DNA from: Flavobacteriales bacterium 33_180_T64
GTDB lineage: Bacteria > Bacteroidota > Bacteroidia > Flavobacteriales > Flavobacteriaceae
DNA length: 64,000 nt
Assembly: GCA_002162685.1 (NCBI GenBank)
Contig: MAAQ01000014.1
Coordinates: 186,001-250,000, forward strand
Direction of reading: 5' to 3'
Shown here piece after piece: positions 34,197 through 42,026 of this stretch (position 1 is the first letter of the stretch; the number at the start of each line of letters is the position of its first letter). The translations under genes and the position numbers were made by a program. The notes beneath the pieces were generated by a model that was given only the letters and a program-made list of their open reading frames with translations, was not told the origin of the DNA and did not search any database.

Positions 34197-34994
34197 TTAG
34201 TTGTACCAGTCCAATTGAATCACTTCAATTGAGTCGCTTTCTTGATTTACTAATGTTTTAAATTTGTCAATATCACTAAGCCCTTCAGTGCCTCTATAAT
34301 GATAGGGATAAACAACTTTAGGTCTAAATTCTAATACAGCTTCTGCTGCTTTATCAACTGTCATTGTCCAAGGCAAATTCATACAAACAAAAGCTTTATC
34401 AATATTTTGGAGGGTTCTCATTTCAGGAATATCTTCAGTATCACCAGAAATATAGATGCGTTCGTTTCCAATAGTTAACACATATCCATTTCCTCTACCT
34501 TTAGGATGAAATTTTAAAGCTTCTTCACGTAAGTTGTACATAGGGATAGCTTCAAATTTATAACCATTAAGTGTCATTGAATCTCCATTATTAAGAGTAA
34601 TACTTTTTCCTAATTTTAAATCCTCTGGAAATTTATCTACTACAGCTTTTGGGGCAATTATAGTTGTAGAAGATAAGTCTAAGCCTTTTAGAGTTTCTAT
34701 ATTATAATGATCACCATGAATATCTGTGATTACAACAAATTTTGGACTAGAATATGAACTAAATGCTTCAGGTCCTCCAGTTGGGTCAACATAAATAACA
34801 GTATCACCATAAGTAATAACCATAGTTGCATGTGAGATAGGATCGATACTTAACTCAATCTCATCATTAGAGTTTTTTGTAATCAAATCATTTGTCACAT
34901 TTTCAATACGATCTGTAGTTTTTTCTTTAGTATCAGTTTGACATGAAAAAACTGATAAACAACCCATTAATAACAAAAAAAATAAATATTTCAT
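34197..34994 (-). CDS. Lipoprotein with metallo-beta-lactamase fold
   Basis: A 265-residue protein with a lipoprotein signal (YLFFLLLMGCLSVFSC, lipidated Cys about residue 18), so it is anchored to a membrane facing the periplasm or surface. The fold is that of UPF0173-like metallo-beta-lactamase proteins: DPTGGPEAFSS, TDIHGDHYN, GDTEDIPEM, VYPYHYRG. In the metal motif the first His of HxHxDH is replaced by Asp (DIHGDH), which I believe is usual in this subgroup. The substrate is unknown. It is read divergently from the coiled-coil/AAA+ block, 170 bases away. Confidence 0.85.
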   Translation of the reverse strand: MKYLFFLLLMGCLSVFSCQTDTKEKTTDRIENVTNDLITKNSNDEIELSIDPISHATMVITYGDTVIYVDPTGGPEAFSSYSSPKFVVITDIHGDHYNIETLKGLDLSSTTIIAPKAVVDKFPEDLKLGKSITLNNGDSMTLNGYKFEAIPMYNLREEALKFHPKGRGNGYVLTIGNERIYISGDTEDIPEMRTLQNIDKAFVCMNLPWTMTVDKAAEAVLEFRPKVVYPYHYRGTEGLSDIDKFKTLVNQESDSIEVIQLDWYN

Positions 34995-35164
34995 AGTTTA
35001 TGTTTTTAAAACCTAAAGATAATTACAAAAAATAGGAGAATAAAGATTGTAACAAAATATAAATTTCTGCTACTGATATTTTAAGCAGATTAAGTTTCAA
35101 TAATCATATTTTTTGACGAAATTGCTTATCCTAAATATTGTTCAACTTTAATACACAACATAAT

Positions 35165-36505
35165 ATGTCTGATGATTTTGATTTATTAGAAACAAATTCC
35201 AACGAAAAAACTGAGAAAGTAGATGTTAATTGGGGAAAAGCCATTGACCAAATGAAGTCTAAGCTAGCTCAGGAAGATGATCCAGATAGTCGTCAGAAAA
35301 TCTTAAATGCAACATTAGACAATGTCGTTGATATGGCCGAAAAAGACCGTTCAACCTTATTAGATGCTATTAAAGATCTTACTGATTATCAAGATGAGGT
35401 TGGTATTATGTTCGAAGGGTTTTCAGCTTTGAATGCTGCAGAACAAAAAATTATAGATGATGCTATTAAACGTTTAGAGCGTGCAAAAGTAGAATTAGAA
35501 GATGCTAACGCTAAGCCAGATACATTTTGGAATAACCTTTTTGGAAGAAAAAGTAAAATAAAAAAAGCTGAAGACGAGTTAAAAGCGGCACAAAAAGAAC
35601 GTGATGCTTCAGATAATGAAGCAAAAGCAATGTTTCAACTGCGTATTGAGAGTGCTGATGTTCAAACCTTACTTAATGAATTGTCATTTAAAAGTCAGGC
35701 AGCTATCAAGCGTTTAAAAGATAGGGAACTTGAGATTAAAGAAGTTGAGGAAAGTCTTAAAATAGCAATTGTAGAAGCGAGTAAAAATCATACTAAAGCT
35801 TTAGAAAAAAAGCAACAAGTAGAAACACAACTTGAAGAGCAATACGCTTTATTAAAACAAGCACGTCAAGCCTTAGAAGAGGTAGCCGATAAGCAATCTA
35901 CAGCTTACTCTGAGGCTTTAGAAAAAGTAACACATTTAGAACAAAAAGTAGAAGAATTAGAAGGGCTTAAAAATGCATATACCACTTTAGCAGCTTCAAA
36001 AGATAGTTTTGTACATAAGCATAACTTGACCATTAAAGTATTAACGTCTCTACGTAGTAACTTACAAACACATCGCGCAAAATTAAAGAGTGATACCGAC
36101 GAACGTCTTAAATATTATGATGGTTATGTGGTGGCTTTAAAAGCTAGAACAGATCAAGAATTTGCAGCGATATTAGAACACTTAGGTGTAAAAACCGATG
36201 AACGTATTGGTGAAACTTTAGCGGCAATGCATACAGCAAGTGCTAAAGCACGTCAAGAAATGATGGATAATATACCTGTGCATGAAAAAGTTATGCAAGG
36301 TGTGTATGGTAGCTATGCAGAAGCTTTACAAGAAATTAGAACTAAAGATTCTGAAATCCAGAAAAATTTTGCTAATCGTTATGGAATTGACATGAAAGAA
36401 ATTTTTGAAGAATATTATAATGCCGATCCAAATGCACCAGCAGATGGAGGAGAACCAGAAGGTGATTCTAAACCTGAATCTAACGATGACGATATGTTGT
36501 CTTAA
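35165..36505 (+). CDS. Long coiled-coil protein, first gene of the AAA+ block
   Basis: A 446-residue, strongly charged, almost wholly helical soluble protein that I do not recognise as a known family; its long-helix build recalls TelA-type or PspA-type proteins only in a general way. Residues about 80-300 form coiled coil (AEDELKAAQKERDASDNEAK, EKVTHLEQKVEELEGLK), broken once by PDTFWNNLFGRKSK. The C-terminus is a Pro/Asp/Glu-rich flexible tail ending DDDMLS. I chose ATG 35165 since the upstream frame (MFNFNTQHN) overlaps the probable promoter region. It starts a run of same-strand genes with small gaps that includes the AAA+ ATPase, which may act on it. Confidence 0.75.
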   Translation: MSDDFDLLETNSNEKTEKVDVNWGKAIDQMKSKLAQEDDPDSRQKILNATLDNVVDMAEKDRSTLLDAIKDLTDYQDEVGIMFEGFSALNAAEQKIIDDAIKRLERAKVELEDANAKPDTFWNNLFGRKSKIKKAEDELKAAQKERDASDNEAKAMFQLRIESADVQTLLNELSFKSQAAIKRLKDRELEIKEVEESLKIAIVEASKNHTKALEKKQQVETQLEEQYALLKQARQALEEVADKQSTAYSEALEKVTHLEQKVEELEGLKNAYTTLAASKDSFVHKHNLTIKVLTSLRSNLQTHRAKLKSDTDERLKYYDGYVVALKARTDQEFAAILEHLGVKTDERIGETLAAMHTASAKARQEMMDNIPVHEKVMQGVYGSYAEALQEIRTKDSEIQKNFANRYGIDMKEIFEEYYNADPNAPADGGEPEGDSKPESNDDDMLS

Positions 36506-36521
36506 TATAACGATGGCATTG

Positions 36522-36581
36522 CCTACTTTTAATAGTTAATTATTTTGGAATATCTAATTTAGATTATCGAGTAAAAGTAGG
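36522..36581. repeat. Long inverted repeat in the gap after the coiled-coil gene
   Basis: CCTACTTTT (36522-36530) is repeated in reverse complement as AAAAGTAGG (36573-36581), 42 bases apart, with a smaller inner palindrome around TCTAATTTAGA. There is no T-run, so it is not a plain terminator; it may be an RNA processing stem inside the operon message. Confidence 0.4.
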
Positions 36582-36704
36582 TTAGGCTTTCACTATGTAT
36601 TCTCTTCGAGGAGTTCAAACAATACCGTTAAATTGCAAAGCAATCATAAGGTCGTTTGACTAACAATATATATATCAATGAATGATTTTTAACGCAACTT
36701 TGTT

Positions 36705-36884
36705 ATGAAAAAGACTTTTTTTGCGACTCTAATATTGGTTATTTTAACCTTTATTGTAGTTGTTTTTATAGAGGTTTCAAATGACCATGCAGAGTGTGCT
36801 ATAACAAAGACTCTTACTTACGGAGAAAATGGAGAGAAGATAGTCTCAAAGGCACATACTTGTAAAGAAAAATTTAATTTGTAA
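36705..36884 (+). CDS. Small membrane-anchored or exported protein (59 aa) in the AAA+ block
   Basis: This short frame begins MKKTFFATLILVILTFIVVV and continues FIEVSNDHAECAITKTLTYG, ending with a further Cys-containing stretch. It has a basic start, one hydrophobic helix (signal anchor or signal peptide) and a roughly 35-residue polar outside part with two Cys that could form a disulfide. The sequence CAACTTTG ending 3 bases before the ATG is close to a -7 element. The family is unknown. The gap on both sides holds no other gene. Confidence 0.5.
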   Translation: MKKTFFATLILVILTFIVVVFIEVSNDHAECAITKTLTYGENGEKIVSKAHTCKEKFNL

Positions 36885-36931
36885 TGATCAAAACGTATAC
36901 TATTTTATCTCTAATTACTGATTACTAAAGC

Positions 36932-37978
36932 ATGATTGTAACACCATTAGACTCAGCTGTATTAGATTCTAAAGAACAATATGTATTCTATCACAAAATG
37001 GTAGATTTCACGCTCAAAGAACTAATTGTAGCTGTACAACAAAAACAAATACTTAATACACAAGAAGTTCTTTTGTTTAAGCAGTATTGCGATTTGTTAT
37101 TGTATTCTATTGAAGCCATGCGAGTGAAATATATGTATGATGATGAGGAGAATATGAAGGTTGATTTAACCGATTCTGGTTTTCCAAATTATTTAGAATT
37201 TCGTTATTTATTTAATGATTTAGAATTACGTGAAGATTATTTAGGAAAGTTAACCAATATAGAGACTTTAAAAGAAGAGTTTTTAGATACATTATTGCGT
37301 AAAAAAGAACCTATCTCAAAGCGAAAATTATTTCAAGCAGCTTCAATTGTATACTATTCTTCAGCAAAAAAAGAATACATTTTTAATCGCTTTGTACAGG
37401 GTAAAATCATAGAAGCACCACAAGATTCTCCTGGGAAATACTTGGTGAGTTGGAGTTTCTATGATGTATCTCATAACAGGCCTTTTATATGTTATATGTA
37501 TTTTAATTACGATGGTAGTAATCCATTAAACGATAGAGAAGATATTTATTATGTATTAAAAATGGTTGCCGATAGAGAAATGCCTTTTGATACGATGGCT
37601 TATGCTATTGATAAACGACTGCCAGACCTATTTCCTAAGCTAATAAAACGTGTTGATTTAGGACCAATACATAATGTGTTTGCCAAAGACGAAAATGAAG
37701 TTACACATGCTATTTTACAAGGAATTGCAAAAAAGGAAATCCCTTTAGAATCTTACGCTATTTCATTTAAAATAGATGAAGTAAACTCTAAAAGTGAATT
37801 TAAGGAAGGTAGTTTTTTTAATAAACAAACCTTTCAAAAGTGGGACGATATATTCAGACAACGTTATGTGTTTGCTCCACACCGAATCATACAAATGCTA
37901 TATACTAAAACACCTGAAATTATGAATAAGTTAGCAAAAGCACCTATTCAAGTAGCAGCTTTAAAAATTAATAAATAA
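36932..37978 (+). CDS. Hypothetical soluble protein of the AAA+ block
   Basis: A 348-residue cytosolic protein with no signal or membrane helix. The first third is helical (FTLKELIVAVQQKQILNTQE); the middle has a beta-rich stretch around YLVSWSFYDVSHNRPFICYM with the repeated alternating aromatic residues of a sheet; the end returns to mixed alpha/beta. I see no catalytic motif and do not recognise the family. It stands 94 bases before the AAA+ ATPase on the same strand, separated by a REP-like hairpin, and shares the block's size and composition, so it is likely a partner of the ATPase. Confidence 0.75.
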   Translation: MIVTPLDSAVLDSKEQYVFYHKMVDFTLKELIVAVQQKQILNTQEVLLFKQYCDLLLYSIEAMRVKYMYDDEENMKVDLTDSGFPNYLEFRYLFNDLELREDYLGKLTNIETLKEEFLDTLLRKKEPISKRKLFQAASIVYYSSAKKEYIFNRFVQGKIIEAPQDSPGKYLVSWSFYDVSHNRPFICYMYFNYDGSNPLNDREDIYYVLKMVADREMPFDTMAYAIDKRLPDLFPKLIKRVDLGPIHNVFAKDENEVTHAILQGIAKKEIPLESYAISFKIDEVNSKSEFKEGSFFNKQTFQKWDDIFRQRYVFAPHRIIQMLYTKTPEIMNKLAKAPIQVAALKINK

Positions 37979-37987
37979 GATTAATTT

Positions 37988-38015
37988 GTTATTCTGTACT
38001 TCGGCACAGAATCTA
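37988..38015. repeat. REP-like palindromic element before the AAA+ ATPase gene
   Basis: ATTCTGT (37991-37997) and ACAGAAT (38006-38012) pair around an 8-base loop. The sequence resembles the widespread ATTCTG...CAGAATCT intergenic palindromes of Bacteroidota genomes. Confidence 0.55.
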
Positions 38016-38072
38016 AGTTAAAAATATAAATACTGCTTACTTAATGTAAGTAGACAACAGAAAGATTAACCT

Positions 38073-40034
38073 ATGGAACACAACTCAACATTTCCTATAA
38101 AGCAAAATGAACTTGATATGCTTCGTGATGAAGCCACATCTTATATAAAAAGTATTCAATGGGAACAAGGTCAGCGTGCAAAAAATAAAGATAAAGATGC
38201 TAAAGATGAATCTATTTTATTGTATTTGTCTAGAGCTAATAATGGAAGTAGTGCTTCAATAACATCAGTTTCTAAAACTATTTTAGAATTAAAAAAACGC
38301 TTATTACCAGAGTCGATTGCGATTCCTATACATTTAAATCAAACACTTTTTGCTGTTCAAGAAGGGATCACGCTAGGCATTTGGATTAAAGATAGTTATT
38401 ATGATGCCTCAGGTTTGTCTAGTTTAGCTGAAAATAGATCAGCTTTAGACAATTCAGGAAAACGTGAGTATGAAAGTAAAATGCAAACGGCTACTGCTTT
38501 TATGCTATTTTCTACCGCATACAAGGTTTTACACGATTTAAAACCCATAGCTTCAGATGATTTAAGTGTCATGAAGAATAAATTTGCAGGAATTCCTGAA
38601 GTGTCAGTCTTGTCACCATTAAAAGGGATTTCATGTGCATTATTTTATTATGATAAATATTTAGGACATCCAGAAATTATAAAATCTGATAAAGATGTTA
38701 TCGATTTTACAGTCGTTTATTTTGAAGCTTTGATTGCCGAAATCCAAATGCGTAAAAGTACTTTGGAGTATACTGAAACCATTTCTGATAGAACTTATAA
38801 ACTTGAAAGCTCAGAATTTGCAGTTTCTGGTTGGGATAATATATTTCAAGGTGCAGCAAAAAGTGTTGAGTTTAATAAAATTCAATTCGAGCAAATTGTG
38901 GGTAATAGAGATGCAAAACATTTTGCGCGTCGTTTAACCGAACGTATGTTGAGTTATGATTTTGATGCTAAGAAAAATCCATTTCAAGAACTTGGTGGTT
39001 TTATGCCTGTATTTATGGGTTACGGAATTCCAGGAACTGGAAAAAGTATGCTTATAGCCGCAATTGCAACACGATTAAAAGAACATTGTGACAATTTAGA
39101 TATTCCGTTTTTGTTTCATCCCATGCCAGATACATTGATTTCAACGTTTCAAGGCGGTTCGGCAGAAAAAATGGTGGATTGGATGAAGCCATTACAAGAT
39201 CCTTCAAAATTAATATTTGCACCTATTGATGATGCTGAAAATAATTTACAAGAACGTACTGCTCAAGGTGTTTCGGCTGGTGTAAAAGAAGTCATTGGTG
39301 TGTTTTTAAGATATACTGAAGGCGCTTATGCGGTAAACTATGGTAATAGCTCAATAGGTTTATTTACGAATCTACCAGAAATGTTAGATAAGGCTGTGAT
39401 TTCGCGTGTGCAAGGTCGTTTTAAAATTGATGGTGCACGTACCGAACACGATTTTTTAGATCAAGATCATTTATGGTGGCGAAAATTAGATACTACAATG
39501 CCAGATTTTGTGAATATGCAAGGCCCTGAAAACTATAGCTATTTGCAGGATCAAGGTTTAGCTAAAAATATGGGTGAAATTTTAAATGTATCAGGTAAGC
39601 CAACCGAGGAACGTGTTTTAGATGCTTATGACAAAACCGAAAAGCATTTTAAAACCAATCACCATTTGTTTTATGCAAATCTATATACCGAAATACAGAA
39701 AATATTTCCGTTTTTCTCATCTCGTGATGTACGAAATATTCAGAGTGCAGTGTCTTTGCGTTTAACCGATTTTGATTTAGAAGAAGATTGGTTTGAAAAC
39801 CCTGAGATCTATTTTAAAAAAGATTATGATGTAAAATTTAATATGCTTCAAGAACTCATGAGAGCGAATATGAAAGGTTTAAACTTTTCTGAGATTCGTA
39901 GACAAGAAGTCGTGAGATATTTAGATAATGTAGCTACTATAGCTGATACCGACTTTAAACGTAAAGTTGATGCGAGAATAAATCAATTAAACATTGATAT
40001 GGAAGCGAGAGAGCAGTTTGGGAAGCAAGAGTAG
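38073..40034 (+). CDS. AAA+ ATPase, core of an unrecognised gene block
   Basis: A 653-residue ATPase. Residues 1-290 are a mainly helical domain with no known motif. The AAA+ module has Walker A GIPGTGKS at 318-325, a Walker B region LIFAPIDDAE at 380-389 with two Asp rather than the usual Asp-Glu, a polar strand before SIGLFTNLPE (sensor 1 position), and VISRVQGRF (about 440-449) with likely arginine-finger residues. A helical C-terminal part (to 653) follows. The overall build is of a classical-type AAA remodelling ATPase such as those working on protein complexes at membranes. Neighbours are a coiled-coil protein, two soluble proteins and two membrane proteins on the same strand. The target is unknown. 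Confidence 0.85.
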   Translation: MEHNSTFPIKQNELDMLRDEATSYIKSIQWEQGQRAKNKDKDAKDESILLYLSRANNGSSASITSVSKTILELKKRLLPESIAIPIHLNQTLFAVQEGITLGIWIKDSYYDASGLSSLAENRSALDNSGKREYESKMQTATAFMLFSTAYKVLHDLKPIASDDLSVMKNKFAGIPEVSVLSPLKGISCALFYYDKYLGHPEIIKSDKDVIDFTVVYFEALIAEIQMRKSTLEYTETISDRTYKLESSEFAVSGWDNIFQGAAKSVEFNKIQFEQIVGNRDAKHFARRLTERMLSYDFDAKKNPFQELGGFMPVFMGYGIPGTGKSMLIAAIATRLKEHCDNLDIPFLFHPMPDTLISTFQGGSAEKMVDWMKPLQDPSKLIFAPIDDAENNLQERTAQGVSAGVKEVIGVFLRYTEGAYAVNYGNSSIGLFTNLPEMLDKAVISRVQGRFKIDGARTEHDFLDQDHLWWRKLDTTMPDFVNMQGPENYSYLQDQGLAKNMGEILNVSGKPTEERVLDAYDKTEKHFKTNHHLFYANLYTEIQKIFPFFSSRDVRNIQSAVSLRLTDFDLEEDWFENPEIYFKKDYDVKFNMLQELMRANMKGLNFSEIRRQEVVRYLDNVATIADTDFKRKVDARINQLNIDMEAREQFGKQE

Positions 40035-40108
40035 TATAATGGACAAAATAAAATGAGATAATATAGTTGGTATTATTCAAATTTTCAAATGGATTTTTTA
40101 ATAAAAAA

Positions 40109-41344
40109 ATGAACAAATTAAAAGCAGCAAATTTATATCGTAGTGAACTTATTCCAATTTCTGGAAGACTAGTAGAACGCTATAATAAATGCTTATTAAA
40201 GTTGGGGTTTATAGCAACAAAACTCACACATTTTCATATTGATGGTATTGGTTGGAGTCCAGAAGTAGCTGAAGAAAAAGATGATGAAAATTATTTGTGT
40301 AATGGAGAATCTAATCCGCATGGGATTATAATTTCACCGCTTCAAAATAAGAAGCCAGTATACTTACCCTATCATACCTTTGATAGAGAAATGATGCAAC
40401 AGGTCTTTAAAATACATGGTGGAAAAATTAATGATATCACAAGGGATTCAGCCATCTGTATTGATTTTGATCAAAGCATTGATGCGTTTTATGAGCCTTT
40501 AGATGTGCTTAAATATCAAGTTGTCACCATACGATTTCATTTAATAGATAACCTAGATGATGTTAGAGAAGAACAGTTACAGCTTGTAGGAAAATTTAAA
40601 AGAGATCATAATTTTATTGACGAAGATCTTCACCGTCAGTTGCTTGAGTCGGCTAAAAAATATGGTGATTTAAGAGCACGTGATCTAAATCTTGAAACTA
40701 TTAATTTTCAAACCAATTCATTTTATACTAAATCCTTTGGAGGGGTCTATGTATTGCGTGATTTTATTTCACCTATTATAGTGTTTGAAGATAAAAAATG
40801 GTACAAAGAAGCTATTAAAGATACCATTCACGATATTTTTATATTCCATATTTCTCAACCAGAACTCATGGAGAAACTTCGAGATCATATTATTATTGCT
40901 TACGATTTAGAAGATATTGTAAAAACGAAACGTTACGAGCGTATCAAAAAATTTGAATTTTCTCAATACCTTATAAATACACAACACCCTATTAAAGATA
41001 TCTTGAATGATAACTTATTATTTAAAAGTTACTTGAATAAAGTAGGTATTGAGACGCGTAAAAAAGTGATGAGTATAGAGCGTTATCTTGAAAAATTAGA
41101 GACTAGTAATCAGTATAAAATTTCAGATATTGTAGATAAAGATTTATTTGAAGCCATGCATGAGCCACATTCTAGTTTACATCCAAAGCATCAAGACTTA
41201 ATTTGGAAGTTGTTAGTTAATATAGCGCCTAAAGATGTTTTATTTTTGTATTGGTATGATAAACAGGAGTTTTACAAGCAATATGACACTTGGAATGACT
41301 CGTTACAAGATTGGGTGATTGAGACTATTAGTAACAATATTTAA
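40109..41344 (+). CDS. Hypothetical soluble protein of the AAA+ block
   Basis: A 411-residue cytosolic protein starting MNKLKAANLYRSELIPISGR. I chose ATG 40109 over a TTG at 40067 because the latter adds a Phe-rich leader and ATG follows an A-rich ribosome-binding stretch. It contains WSPEVAEEKDDENYLCNGE and the segment NPHGIIISPLQNKKPVYLPYHTFD, and ends in a helical region. No motif of known enzymes is visible. It begins 75 bases after the ATPase stop and is surely cotranscribed with it. Confidence 0.78.
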   Translation: MNKLKAANLYRSELIPISGRLVERYNKCLLKLGFIATKLTHFHIDGIGWSPEVAEEKDDENYLCNGESNPHGIIISPLQNKKPVYLPYHTFDREMMQQVFKIHGGKINDITRDSAICIDFDQSIDAFYEPLDVLKYQVVTIRFHLIDNLDDVREEQLQLVGKFKRDHNFIDEDLHRQLLESAKKYGDLRARDLNLETINFQTNSFYTKSFGGVYVLRDFISPIIVFEDKKWYKEAIKDTIHDIFIFHISQPELMEKLRDHIIIAYDLEDIVKTKRYERIKKFEFSQYLINTQHPIKDILNDNLLFKSYLNKVGIETRKKVMSIERYLEKLETSNQYKISDIVDKDLFEAMHEPHSSLHPKHQDLIWKLLVNIAPKDVLFLYWYDKQEFYKQYDTWNDSLQDWVIETISNNI

Positions 41345-41389
41345 GAAATTTAGACTAACTTTATAAAGCTTCTAACTAAAACAATAACT

Positions 41390-41932
41390 ATGGGACTAGA
41401 CTTAATTATACTTATAATAGCTGTACTTTTTGGAATTTTCCTTTATTGGAGAGAATCTAATGGTAATGGAGCATACCGTTTGGTAAACAAAATAGTAAAT
41501 AGTAAAAAGTTGCAAATGAAACCAAGCAATAAAAAAGGATTCATTTATCAGCAGGCCTTTTTGCCTCGTCTTATTTTTATAGTGACTTTAGTTTTGATTG
41601 CGGCTTTGATCGTTGAATTCTTAACACCTATTTCTGTGTTTGGAAGTTATTTAGGAATCTCTGCATTTGCTTCTTTTGCAGCCGGAAGTTTACTAGGAAC
41701 CTACTTAGCAAATTTTGTTTTGAAATCAAGTAAGATTATTGAAGAACAAAGCGAATCTTTAGAAGATAAGTTTGAAAATGTTGTTGAAAAAGGAAAAGAT
41801 TTTATTGAAGATTTAAAAACTAAAGATGCAAAGGTTGACAAAGTCCCAAAAGAAGAAATAGAAACAGAACCGATACCAAAAGCTCAAGAAAAATCTGCTC
41901 GTGACCGTTTAAAAGACAAGGGTCTGATGTAA
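41390..41932 (+). CDS. Membrane protein with charged helical tail (AAA+ block)
   Basis: A 180-residue protein: one membrane helix at the N-terminus (LDLIILIIAVLFGIFLYW), a basic loop (NKIVNSKKLQMKPSNKKG), then two helices around LIFIVTLVLIAALIVEFL and GISAFASFAAGSLLGTYLA, and a cytoplasmic, highly charged tail (residues about 115-180) with coiled-coil character ending RDRLKDKGLM. The family is unknown. The tail could dock the soluble coiled-coil or ATPase components at the membrane. A REP-like hairpin follows the stop codon. Confidence 0.75.
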   Translation: MGLDLIILIIAVLFGIFLYWRESNGNGAYRLVNKIVNSKKLQMKPSNKKGFIYQQAFLPRLIFIVTLVLIAALIVEFLTPISVFGSYLGISAFASFAAGSLLGTYLANFVLKSSKIIEEQSESLEDKFENVVEKGKDFIEDLKTKDAKVDKVPKEEIETEPIPKAQEKSARDRLKDKGLM

Positions 41933-41934
41933 TA

Positions 41935-41971
41935 CATGACAGTCGCCCTGAATTGGTTTCAGGATCTCATG
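41935..41971. repeat. REP-like palindromic element between the two membrane-protein genes
   Basis: CCTGAA (41947-41952) and TTCAGG (41958-41963) form a stem, enclosed by CATGA (41935-41939) and TCATG (41967-41971). The TTTCAGGATCTCATG part matches a very common intergenic palindrome of Bacteroidota genomes. Confidence 0.65.
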
Positions 41972-42026
41972 TATAAAAATTATATTATTATATTTTGAAA
42001 TAATTCAGAATAATAAAACTTAAAGA

